Part shown: positions 11,940-21,146 of the stretch, one piece after another
How the letters are laid out: every line of letters begins with the position of its first letter
Numbering within the stretch: position 1 is the stretch's first letter
Assembly (NCBI GenBank): GCA_973895155.1
Contig: OZ316898.1
Span: 18,600,001-18,664,000 of the forward strand
Length of the DNA stretch: 64,000 bases
Direction: 5' to 3'
Source of the DNA: Marsupella aquatica
Taxonomy: Eukaryota > Marchantiophyta
Position numbers and translations under genes: made by a program
Notes under the pieces: generated by a model
The model's input: the letters and a program-made list of their open reading frames with translations, nothing else
What the model was told of the DNA's origin: nothing
The model's database searches: none

Positions 11940-12850
11940 TTGTCCCCTCTCTTTTGTGTCATGACATCTTTCACTTGTTTTTTGGCAATAAGATGTTTAG
12001 AACAAAGATGTCATTTGCACCATGATATTTCTTCAACTACATCTTTAGCACAACGACATTTATTATGCATTGATGTCTTTTGCCAAACGATATCATTTAG
12101 TAAACTACATCTTTTGCGCAACGACATATTGTACTTAATGACATGGTTCGAGCAACCACATATTTTACTTAACAACATCTTTTATTCAATATCTTTTGAG
12201 TAATGCACAGGGATTCTCAACTTGACATATTATCTTTTTCTCACTGTCCTGCAGTTGACATCTTTATTTCACCACATCTTTCCCTCAAAACCCTAAATAA
12301 ACATATTTTCTCTACAAGACATCCTTTTCTCATCTTTACATCTTTTTCTCATCCCAACATCACTTTTTCTCATTGACATCTTTTTCCACCTATATATCTG
12401 ACCTTTTTTCTCACCTTCACAACATCTTCCCCTCACCCTCGACATCTTTTCTCTCCTCGATATCTTTTTCTCACCTTCACATTTTTATCTCACCACAACA
12501 TCTTCCCCTCACCCTCGACATCTTTTCTCTCATCGACATTTTTTTTCTCACCTTGACATCTTTTTCACTTCATGCATCTTTTCTCACCATGTCATCTTTT
12601 GTGCAACTTTTCTCTGTTAATGACATCTTGGACACCATGACATCAGGCAACATGAAGTCTCTTTCCTATTTAAGGACATCTTGGGTCCTACAACATTTGT
12701 TTTTTTAACAATATCTTGGCTAGACTATACCTCTTTTCTTAATGACACCTTGGGCGAGAGAACATCTTTTTTCTTAATAACATCTTGGGCAACACAACAT
12801 TTTTTTCTTAACTATACCTTGAGCAATACATCATCTTTTTTGTTCCTGAC
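11940..12850. repeat. Degenerate CATCTTTT-type minisatellite
   Basis: The plus strand is built from dozens of variants of a 20-30 base pyrimidine-rich unit around GACATCTTTT and TCTCACC. Within it, 12420-12550 holds two close copies of a ~90 base higher-order unit containing CATCTTCCCCTCACCCTCGA. Strand asymmetry is strong (C+T on the plus strand). I see no gene in this stretch; apparent ORFs are repeat translations. Confidence 0.75.
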
Positions 12851-13082
12851 ATCTGAGTGTTGTGCAACGCGCAATATTGAGCTAGCATATAATGGTTTAA
12901 GGTATCTATTGACAGGAGTATTGAGGCGGGGTCTGAGTAGGATATACTTGTAATTATCATGTTTAAGGTATTGACGGGGGTATTGAATCTCCAATTTGTT
13001 AATACTGAGTCATTGTTATATTTATCACATCGAACATGAACCAAGTTGGGAAGCTAGATTTCTCTATCTATGCTTCTCAGCC

Positions 13083-13870
13083 ACTAAAGGCTCCATTTTT
13101 TTCTCCATCCACTATTCTGTAACCTCACCACGGTCCGTACGTCGGATGCAAAATCCAAAGGCCTAACTTCTCGTGCCAAATTGCCGAAAAAAAATGGGAT
13201 GCCCTCCACTGTTACATCACATAGTCCCCTTGTTTTATTCTCCATCCATTGATCTGTACGTCGGATGCAAAATCCAAAGGCCTAACTTCTCGTGCCAAAT
13301 TGCCGAAAAAAAAAATGGGATGCCCTCCACTGTTACATCACATAGTTCCCTTGTTTTATTCTCCATCCATTGATCTGTAACCTCACCGCAAAATCCAAAG
13401 GCCTAACTTCTCGTGCCAAATTGCCGAAGAAAAAAAAATGGGATGCCCTCCACTGTTACATCACATAGTTCCCTTGTTTTATTCTCCATCCATTGATCTG
13501 TAACCTCACCACAGTCAGTCGGATGCAAAATCCAAAGGCCTAACTTCTCCACCTGCAGAATTGCAAAAACAAATTGAACACCCTCCACTATCACATAATC
13601 CCCTCGGTTGGGGTCATCTGTTTACCCTAGCCCCATTTTTCTCGATCGACCGATCTATAAGCTCACCACAGTCCGTCCGATGACAGATCCAGTGGCCTGG
13701 CTTCACAAGCAGCCGTCCGATGCAAAATCCAACGGCCTGGCTTCACGGATTTCTCGATCGACCGATCTGTAAGCTCACCACAGTCCGTCCGATGACAGAT
13801 CCAGTGGCCTCGCTTCAAAAGCATCCGTCCGATGCAAAATCCAACGGCCTGGCTTCACGGATTAGAATCG
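13083..13870. repeat. ~120 bp tandem repeats next to U6
   Basis: A unit containing CGGATGCAAAATCCAAAGG and a TGGGATGCCCTCCACTG segment recurs at about 13140, 13259, 13387 and 13516. A related, diverged pair follows (13640-13860) with CCGTCCGATGACAGATCCAG and CCAACGGCCTGGCTTCACGGA. The last copy ends directly at the 3' side of the U6 gene. Confidence 0.85.
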
Positions 13871-13875
13871 CGAAA

Positions 13876-13925
13876 AAAATTTGGACCATTTCTCGATTTG
13901 TGCGTGTCATCCTTGCGCAGGGGCC

Positions 13926-13957
<32 letters not shown>

Positions 13958-13977
13958 TCGGATGTCCCCGAAGGGAC
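13876..13977 (-). ncRNA. U6: U6 spliceosomal snRNA
   Basis: Read on the minus strand, 13977 begins the 5' hairpin GTCCCTTCGGGGACATCCG. It continues with the invariant ACAGAGA box (in GGAACGATACAGAGAAGATT), AGCATGGCCCCTGCGCAAGG with the catalytic AGC triad, and the 3' part GACACGCACAAATCGAGAAA, and ends in a run of seven T at 13879-13873, which is the Pol III terminator. The body matches the plant U6 core as I know it, with no visible change. U6 is the catalytic RNA of the spliceosome, pairing with U4 and then with U2 and the 5' splice site. A TATA box is correctly spaced upstream, so the copy is probably functional. Confidence 0.96.
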
Positions 13978-14001
13978 GAGAGAAGGCTTTCAGTTCGAGA
14001 C

Positions 14002-14007
14002 TATATA
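14002..14007 (-). promoter_or_regulatory. TATA box of the U6 gene
   Basis: TATATA on the minus strand begins 30 bases before the U6 start, the spacing expected for plant Pol III snRNA promoters. The plant upstream sequence element (RTCCCACATCG) is expected roughly 25 bases further upstream. I find no close match there, only weak resemblances such as GTCCATCGACC near 14046-14056. Confidence 0.75.
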
Positions 14008-14109
14008 CCTATCCAAACAGTATTCACTACTGTTATGGTCTTATTGGTCGATGGACAGCCCCCCACTGGAACGACACGTGTTCCAGACTTCTAGGAAGGA
14101 CCTTTCTGC

Positions 14110-15110
14110 CACGTATTCGGCGTTTGTTGCGCTAGAGAAATCGGAGATCCTCAACGAAAATCTCGAGGCCACGACATTCGTGTCGATCGATGGCTTTGCT
14201 TTGCTCCAGCAGCCGATCGGATGAGCAAGCATCGCAGAGAAATTGAGGAAACAAGAGTTGATCATGGATTCGAGCATCGCAGAGACATTGCGCAAAAAAG
14301 AGATGGTCATGGATTCGAGTTGGGACCCGCAAGACGTTCGTGTCAATGTTTTGAGTCGGTCGATTCGCCAAAGCAACCGATGGAATGGTATTCGGAGATC
14401 GGAGATCGACAAAGTGAGGGGTTTTGTAGAAAATCTCGAGGCCAAGACATTCGTGTCGATGGCTTTGTTTTGCTCCAGCAGCCGATCGGATGAGTAAACA
14501 TCGCAGAGAAATTGAGCAAAAACGAGTTCATCATGGATTCGAGCATCGCAGAGAAATTGAGCAAAAAGGGGTTGGTCAAGGATTCGAGTTGGGACCCGCG
14601 AGACGTTCGTGTCAATGGATTTGGTCGATTTGCCAAAGCAACCGATGGAATGAACGAGCATTGAGAAATTTCGTAAAAGTAGTTGGTCATCGATTGTAGT
14701 GGCTATGCCCACAACACATTGGAGTCACGGATTGCTTTGCGCGAGCTCGTGGAGTAGCGAAATGACCACAGACTGAGACTTTCCGCACAAAGGAGTCGGT
14801 CATGGATTCGAGTTGTGACCCGCACGATACTCGTGTCAATGGATTGTATTTGGTCGACGTGCCCGAGCAATTTGATGGAATGAAGAAGAGCTCACTGGGG
14901 GAGGTTGCACAAAAGTGTCTGCTGGGAATTCGAGTTATGACCTGGAAGTTATTTGTGTCAATCAATTGTTTTGGTTGATTTGCTGGAGCAACCGATGGAA
15001 TGAACAAACTCTCGGAGATTGCGCAAAAGTCTTTGTTGGGGATTCGAGTAGACTCGCAAGCTTTGCTCTGCATGATCAGCTGAGAGAGTCGGTAATCACT
15101 GAAAAACTCC
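14110..15110. repeat. Complex degenerate tandem repeats upstream of U6
   Basis: A ~275 bp unit (CTCGAGGCCAAGACATTCGT ... CAGCAGCCGATCGGATGAG) occurs at about 14161 and 14436. Inside and beyond it, shorter motifs recur: CATCGCAGAGAAATTGAG, GGATTCGAGTTGGGACCCG, CGTTCGTGTCAATGGAT and AAGCAACCGATGGAATG. Successive copies drift with distance from U6. Apparent ORFs on both strands are translations of the repeat. The repeats do not include the U6 body. Confidence 0.8.
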
Positions 15111-15659
15111 ACTATAGATGTTTGGCATGAATTGAGCGGATCGATGAGCCTTACGCGAGTAGGAGCAGCGGATAGAATGTCCACGGAAGAATTTCGCTAA
15201 TTGTGTGTCATGAATTTGAATTGATCGTCAAGTCATCGTCTCAATGGGTGGTTTGCTCTGCACGAGCCGCCGATGTATTATTCACGGAGAAACTCGTGAG
15301 TGTTTTCTCAGGACTCGAGTTCACAGAAGCTTGCAGTAGTCACGGGCAGCGAATTCCCATGATGTTTGTTAGAATGTAGACAAGAGTGAGGTTTACCGGT
15401 CCTATCACAGCTTCGCAGATTCACAGTAGTCAGCACAGGATTACAAGTTCGAAATGTCCGAGTCTTTCAGCTTTGCTGGCAAAACATACATACAGTACTA
15501 CTGTAATCATTGAGGCAAACACTGGAAATGAACAGCAACAGTCAAACCTTGATCCACTTCAGCAGTTTGTAGGGTCAGTCCAGAGGAATCAGGCCCACCA
15601 GATTGCACACTAGCACAGATACCCGTTTTGAGTAACAACTTTGGTGGAGAAAAGGGGCT

Positions 15660-15850
15660 ATTAAATCAGTGCAAGAGTGTCAAGCAGTTCTGTTCGAACA
15701 ATGTGAATTGAAGGGAATGAAACAACAAGACGTAAACAATAGGGGAAAATGGCCAAACCATTGCAACCGTGTCGGTCGGTTCTGTTCAAACAATTTGCAA
15801 TTAAGGAAATGAAACACGAATGCGGTATCAATCAGAAAAAGGAAATCGAG
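15660..15850. repeat. Diverged ~105 bp direct duplication
   Basis: Two copies share GTTCTGTTCGAACAATGTGA / GTTCTGTTCAAACAATTTGC followed by GAAATGAAAC and a short unique tail. No coding sequence is evident between 15110 and 16250. Confidence 0.55.
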
Positions 15851-16249
15851 AGCAATAGTCTTCAAAAATGGTGCAAATGGTGGGCAAAATTCTGTAAAGT
15901 GAGACCTTTCTTATAACAGCTTGTTCGTCCAAAATTCTCCATGTTGCAGCTTCTGGGCCATCTCCAGAACGCACCTCAGCTGATAGAATGTAATGGTATT
16001 ATATGCGACTTCTGCATCAGCCATAAACCAATTCTTGCCAGATCTAACGGGACAATATGCACCTTTCATTCAGTCGTTATTTTGCAGAAAACATAATATC
16101 TCGCAAAATCTGTGAGGTTAACTGCAACTTTCCGGGTCAGGTGCTGAACAAACATGATGAGTGCACCTTCTTGGTCTTCATAAACCTTCTGCACACGGGG
16201 TGACCAGTAGGTACACCGAGCAGCAAAGATTAACGAGAGGGACACCTCA

Positions 16250-16920
16250 GTGTGAAGCCCGCACAAGTTCATATAAGTAAAGGACCAAGTCCGGGCAACA
16301 GAAGTGAACATCAGCAGAGAGTCGATATTTGTTATCTTGGTGCTTCTTGTATCTCCATTTGATTCTTCACTTGAGAAGTGCGGTGAACCGGTTTATGAGT
16401 GTGAAGCCAGCACAAGTTCATATAAGTAAAGGACCAAGTCCCGGGAACAGAAATGAACATCAGCAGACAGTCGCTATTTGTCATCTTGTTGCGTCTTGTA
16501 TCTCCATTAGTCTCTTCACATGAGAAGTGCTATGAACCGTTTCATCTCCAATCCAATTCTTCTTTTTAGTTTTTAGAAGCGTCGCTATTTGTCATCTTGT
16601 TGCTTCTTTTATCTCCATCAGACTCTTCACATGAGAAGTGCTGTGAACCGTTTCATCTCCAATCCAATTCTTCTTTTTAGTTTTTAGAAGCGAAGGCTGC
16701 TGGTTTCAGCGGTTCATTCCCATCAAGAATGGTTTCTTTCGGTAACGTTATTTGTCATCTTGTTGCTTCTTGTATCTCCATCACACTCTTCACATGAACA
16801 GTGCAGCGAACCGTTCCATCTCCAATCCAATTCTTCGTTTTAGTTTATGGAAGCGAGGGCTACTGGTTTCAACGGTTCATTCCCATCAAGAATGGTTCTT
16901 TTGGTAACGTTCAAACATCA
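16250..16920 (+). repeat. Tandem copies of a promoter plus signal-peptide module (possible gene remnant)
   Basis: Four overlapping partial copies are present. The first two (about 16250 and 16400) contain CATATAAGTAAAGGACCAAG, a TATA-like box, about 30 bases before a start. Copy 2 has ATG at 16453, reading MNISRQSLFVILL then a hydrophobic run and VSSHEKCYEPF, which resembles a signal peptide followed by a Cys-containing mature start; copy 1 has GTG at the same place. Copies 3 and 4 repeat only the signal peptide and the following HLQSNSSF part, and add a segment whose other frame (16801-17088) is open and reads YGSEGYWFQRFIPIKNGSFG. The reading frame stops soon after each signal sequence, so an intact gene would need an intron or a frameshift. 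No family is recognised. Confidence 0.5.
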
Positions 16921-17171
16921 TGTCTACTATGTCCAGGCTACTACCAGTCTCCAAAAAAGCTTCGACTTATGCGTGTTCACGGTGTTGTGATGGAAATATC
17001 CGCCTTTCTAGAGAGTTTAAAGTACTCGTCAGGTGTAACGATGTATCACCCGCGACTGTTGACATTAATCATCAATTCATGGGGGTAAATCGAAGTTTGG
17101 CTACTCCCACAAACAGAATGCTAATGCTATCATCAACCATGCCCAGGACTGAAAACGCTTGCAGATCATGA

Positions 17172-18400
17172 CTTAGATGAGAACAAACATTTGAGATAAT
17201 ATCAAATCCGATAACCTTTCAATCCAGAATTGCCCAAAACTTTTAATTTTCCCCGTCTGACATGCACAAAGTCGAGAGCAAGTAGCTGAGAGAAAATCGT
17301 GAAACAGAATATCCATTCCATACAGAGTAAAATTGGAAATAGGAGGAAAACGATCTCATCATTAGTTGTCAAAGCTGTCTCATACACTTGCAAGTAATCA
17401 GTATGCATACTGATGGAAATTCTCTTACCGACACATGCATAAGATGAAAATATTTAGTTAATCATTTATATACAGTTTTGGAAGTATTAACAAATGTTTG
17501 CACACTGTCTACATACAATATCTTTTGTGGACTCTAAGTTTCCACACTACAAAGTATATTTAATGTGAACTTTAAACTGTGCTTCGCTCCACCTATTCAT
17601 ACAAAACCATAGCGTCCTTCCCATCTGCACTCAAAAACCGAAGGCCAAAGTAAGTACACCAAAATCAATCATTTGTGAGTAAATACTAGTTCATTCTTTC
17701 TGTCACAAACCGAATTCGATTCCCACAACAGTATTAACAGTACACAGCTATTTACAAAGATGTAGACCACAGTTATCATGAACCGATTAGACCGCATAGA
17801 CTTCTGCGACAAAATCAGGAAATCTCGAGTGCAGTAAGATACCGTCAACAAGTATTCACTCTACCCGGTAGAAAGAAATCCAAACTTTCTCTTACGTAAA
17901 TTTGGCTACCATAGTCTTGTCCCCGCACTGGCCAAAATCTTAATATATACACCTTCACAAACATTTGCAGAGTTGTCTATTCCCTTCTTGACGAGAAGGA
18001 ACTAAAGGCCTACCCCCTTAGTACGCACAGTAGCTAGCTTGCTCCCGGGTCTAGCCAGAAAAAGATATTCCGACTCACCTCTGCGTGTCACAAGTGACAG
18101 AGGCAGTCGGCAACACTATCTTCCAGATACCAACAAACTTCAAACCGAAAAGAGGAACTTCCAGTTCAACAACAAATTCCCAAATCACGACGCACAAATT
18201 TGCTGGATTGCTCACAGTCCCAGAGGTGACAAAACCAGACTTGGCTCTTATCGTTACATCAAAAGTGCCAGAGGACGAACCCAACAACTGCTCACGTACG
18301 CAGCAGCTGACAAAATCAATAGAGTGCAATTGTGAAACATCAAAAAGACAGTTCCTCTACAGAAGAAGCTCCAGACCTACTCACCAGAAGGAAGATCAGT
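17172..18400. other. Stretch with no supported gene
   Basis: Both strands were read without finding a recognisable domain, RNA gene or clear repeat. An 84-codon minus ORF at 18075-18329 is beta-rich in composition, but it has no recognisable start context or family. Confidence 0.5.
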
Positions 18401-18430
18401 CACGTCCCGGTATGATCACCCCTTCTTAGC

Positions 18431-18727
18431 TCAGCGAGGGTGATGGCCTGGACCGCCTGGACCGCCTGGACCGCCATGAGGTGGACCGCCTGGACCACCA
18501 TGGGGTGGACCGCCTGGACCGCCAGGTCCAGAGTGATGAATAGGCGGGGTCGGGTGATGGACAGGACCGCCATAAGAAGTTGGGTGGTGCATTGGTTCAG
18601 GGTGATGCGGAGGTCCTGGAGGAGGATGGTGGGGAGGGCCCCCCTTGGGGTGACTGGAACCCATGTGTGGAGGTGGATGACTCGTTTTGACAATCAACCT
18701 TTCCGAAGCGCACTGCACTTTGCACAA
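18431..18727 (-). CDS. Candidate small Gly/Pro/His-rich protein
   Basis: An uninterrupted 98-codon frame starts MCKVQCASERLIVKTSHPPPH. It continues as low-complexity PP, HH and GGPGGPP repeats, ending at TGA in 18431-18433. The 3' half is built on a DNA repeat (CCTGGACCGCCTGGACCGCC on the plus strand), so openness alone is weak evidence. The composition recalls cell-wall or RNA-binding Gly/Pro-rich plant proteins, but there is no signal peptide and I cannot place a promoter. It could also be the 3' exon of a longer gene. Confidence 0.3.
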   Translation of the reverse strand: MCKVQCASERLIVKTSHPPPHMGSSHPKGGPPHHPPPGPPHHPEPMHHPTSYGGPVHHPTPPIHHSGPGGPGGPPHGGPGGPPHGGPGGPGGPGHHPR

Positions 18728-18959
18728 TTAGCTCGATTCACAATCCGTCACAAGCTCAGAGTCGATGACAGTAACCACAACCCAATTCAATCTGCTCGAT
18801 ACAAACTTCCCTAGAGCTCACAAAGTCGATTCAGTCAAATCCAATGAAGCTTGGAATTGCCGGCAACTTGATGCAATTTGTGGGGCAACGGATTGTGCAT
18901 GTAGGCGTTGGGAGCTGAAACACGTGTCGAGGAAAATCCACCTGCCCTCCAGTACAGCA

Positions 18960-19575
18960 CGTTGCTTTCAGTCGACACTTTCCGTCGCGTCGGGCCAAAC
19001 GGGTGGGACCAGAGGTGGAGGGCAGACACTGAACGGGCAGACGGGCAGGTGTTCTGTTCCTACCAATTAGCCCGTTTCATGAGTTCCAGTCCACTCGGGC
19101 AGACGGGCAGACGGGCAGTTTTGATTCTGTGTGTATTTTTTGAGACGCGTCGGGCCGAAGCCGTCGGACCGAAGGTCGACGGCAGACAATGAACCGACAG
19201 GAAGGCAGGCGTTTTTTGTGTGTGTATTTATCAGCCCGTTGCTTGGAGACTACACTACTAAGGTAGCTGCTGTGGCACGGGCAGACGGGCAGGTTTCATT
19301 TTTGTGTGTAATAATTTTGAGTCGCGTCGGGCAGGCGGGCATGTAATTTTTGTGTGCGTTTTAGTAGCCCGTTGTTTACCGTACCACTACAGTCTGGAGT
19401 TCCAGTTGCGTGCGGCAAAAAAAAAGCTGCTGTCGGACCGAAGGCAGGCGGGCAGGTTTGATTCTGAGTGCGTTTTGACACGTGGGCACTTCCAGTAGCG
19501 TCGGCACACGTCAGATGGGGACTCGGGCAGAGGCTCGAGCGAGCAGGCGGACAGGTTTTTCTTGTGTGTAGGGTG
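18960..19575. repeat. Degenerate repeats with GGGCAGACGGGCAGG units
   Basis: Variants of ACGGGCAGACGGGCAGG, each followed by a T-rich TTTTTGTGTGT stretch and often an AGCCCGTT segment, recur about every 90-110 bp. GTCGGGC and GTCGGACCGAAGG modules lie between them. The complement of GGGC and AGCCCG gives local self-complementarity. No gene is supported. Confidence 0.65.
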
Positions 19576-19662
19576 AGTGTAACTGTCAAGAAGTCGGATA
19601 ACACAAACGGTTGATGTTCATGTTCATGTGGATGAGAACCTTTGTGTAAGAGCACTCTACCC

Positions 19663-19844
19663 TGGAGGTATTTGCTTGATCAACCCCCAAAATGAAATTT
19701 GTTACTTGGTCGACCCTTTGAGGTCTATCAACGATCCAGATCTGAGATAGAAAGGTCCATCAACGGTCCAGATTGGGGAAAAGTATGGAGGGGGTTAATT
19801 ATGCAAAACTTTTTCCAGAAGGGGGTCTACTAAGCATATCTCTC
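19663..19844. mobile_element. Short Mutator-like foldback (182 bp) with 8 bp target duplication
   Basis: CTCTACCC flanks both sides (19655-19662 and 19845-19852). The ends are inverted: the left end reads TGGAGGTATTTGCTTGATCA then ACCCCC, and the right end on the other strand reads GAGAGATATGCTTAGTAGAC then CCCC. These termini resemble those of the larger element at 38081-39499 (GAGATATATG, GATG, CCCC), and both contain GTCGACC. It has no coding capacity, so it is a non-autonomous derivative. The duplication length fits the Mutator or hAT range. Confidence 0.65.
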
Positions 19845-20326
19845 CTCTACCCGGTCCTTCTCATGGGGGGGGAGTGAGAAACTTGGCCTACAGAACAATA
19901 GGGGGTCTCAATGTTGGACCCTGCAGGCCCATACTGGCTGCCCGGTAAAGCCCCCAAAAGGACGTCCGCCAAAAGTGTGCAGACATCCAAAACTGTGGTG
20001 GTCACACTTCTGGTCCAGGGCCAAAGTTGTCCCATGACAGTTTTGGGTCAGTTCATTCATGACCTCCGCCTGCCACAACTCTGTTTGGACTCTGCATGTG
20101 GCCTCTCTAAGTGCTCGAGCTGACAAAGAATCCTTAGTAACACTAAATTTGAGCTTCTAGTCCAAAAACTACCAGCTGACATCAAAAACCAAATTCTCTG
20201 GAACTAGAGCCCCTAATAGACATAATTACCCATCAACTACCAAGCAAGGATTCATCACAACTTTGACTGTTTGTTCATGGTCCAATAAACTAAAGAGGAA
20301 TTGTGGAAACCTTCAAGACTGAAAGA

Positions 20327-20469
20327 ACCGCGCGTTAAATCTATGTCAACCGTACAATCAGAACATAAACCAAGACACATGTCGTTCAAATCATTTGATT
20401 TATAAATCAGAAATATAGTGTATTGGTTTATGTTCTGGTTGTACGGTTGACGTAGATTTAACACGCGGT
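20327..20469. mobile_element. MITE, 143 bp, with ~48 bp inverted arms and 8 bp target duplication
   Basis: Arms 20327-20374 and 20422-20469 are near-perfect reverse complements, starting ACCGCGCGTTAAATCTATGT and ACCGCGTGTTAAATCTACGT, with about four mismatches and a ~47 base AT-rich loop. CTGAAAGA occurs directly outside both ends (20319-20326, 20470-20477). Length, arm similarity and the 8 bp duplication fit a hAT-type miniature element. The low arm divergence suggests a recent insertion. Confidence 0.85.
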
Positions 20470-20477
20470 CTGAAAGA

Positions 20478-21146
20478 GCTCATGATCATGGCCATGCCAT
20501 AGTCAAGTCTGTCCTAAGTTGGGGCTTGAATTGTGCATTGTCTGAGATTATTTATATAACATAAATTTAATAAATCGCAAAAACCCATGGAAAAGGGGAA
20601 ACAAGCACTACCAAAACACAAAAGGACAACTCCCTTAGGTAGCCCAGAGAAGCAAACTATCAGCCATTTACCTGACCACAAGTTTTTAGTACTTTCTTCT
20701 ACTTTTGGCCCCTGGACTGCAGTTCAATTCTATCTTAAGGATGACATTCCAACATACTCAGCTGTAGCATCTATAACTAGATAGCTGCACATTTCATCTT
20801 TACATTGGTTCCTACTCGTAGTATTTTTTTGAGGCAAACTGGACTTAATGCTGAAGGAATGATTGCCTCAACCTCCAACTTAGGTTCCAATTTTGATTTT
20901 GGAGCTGAGCTACTGTTGCTTGAGAGTAAATTCAGACCGGGGTTCAGACTTGCAATTGGCAAGGGATCAATACTGACGGGTAAGTTGAGGGTTTCTGAAT
21001 AATGGGTTCTTGCAATAGAAAACAGGGGATTTGATTCCCTACCTAGGATCATGGGAGGTCTAATCCGAGCAAGAAATTCAATCCCATAACTCTTCTCAAT
21101 TGTCAAAATTTTCTGTATGTGCTCTCTTCGAGGGGCCCAACGCCTT
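20478..21146. other. Intergenic, no supported gene
   Basis: This lies between the MITE and the DRC11 stop codon and presumably holds the DRC11 3' UTR. A 109-codon minus ORF (20777-21106) has no recognisable domain. Confidence 0.5.

Noticed and set aside
14041-14712. 223-codon minus ORF with repeated FLCDARIHD-type segments
   Set aside because: It is a reading of the complex tandem repeat upstream of U6, and plus-strand frames there are equally open.
17700-17730. CGAATTCGATTCCC resembling a tRNA B box
   Set aside because: No A box or cloverleaf could be formed on either strand around it.
18075-18329. 84-codon minus ORF with a beta-rich composition downstream of the Gly/Pro-rich frame
   Set aside because: No start context or family recognised; it may be 3' UTR of the preceding frame.
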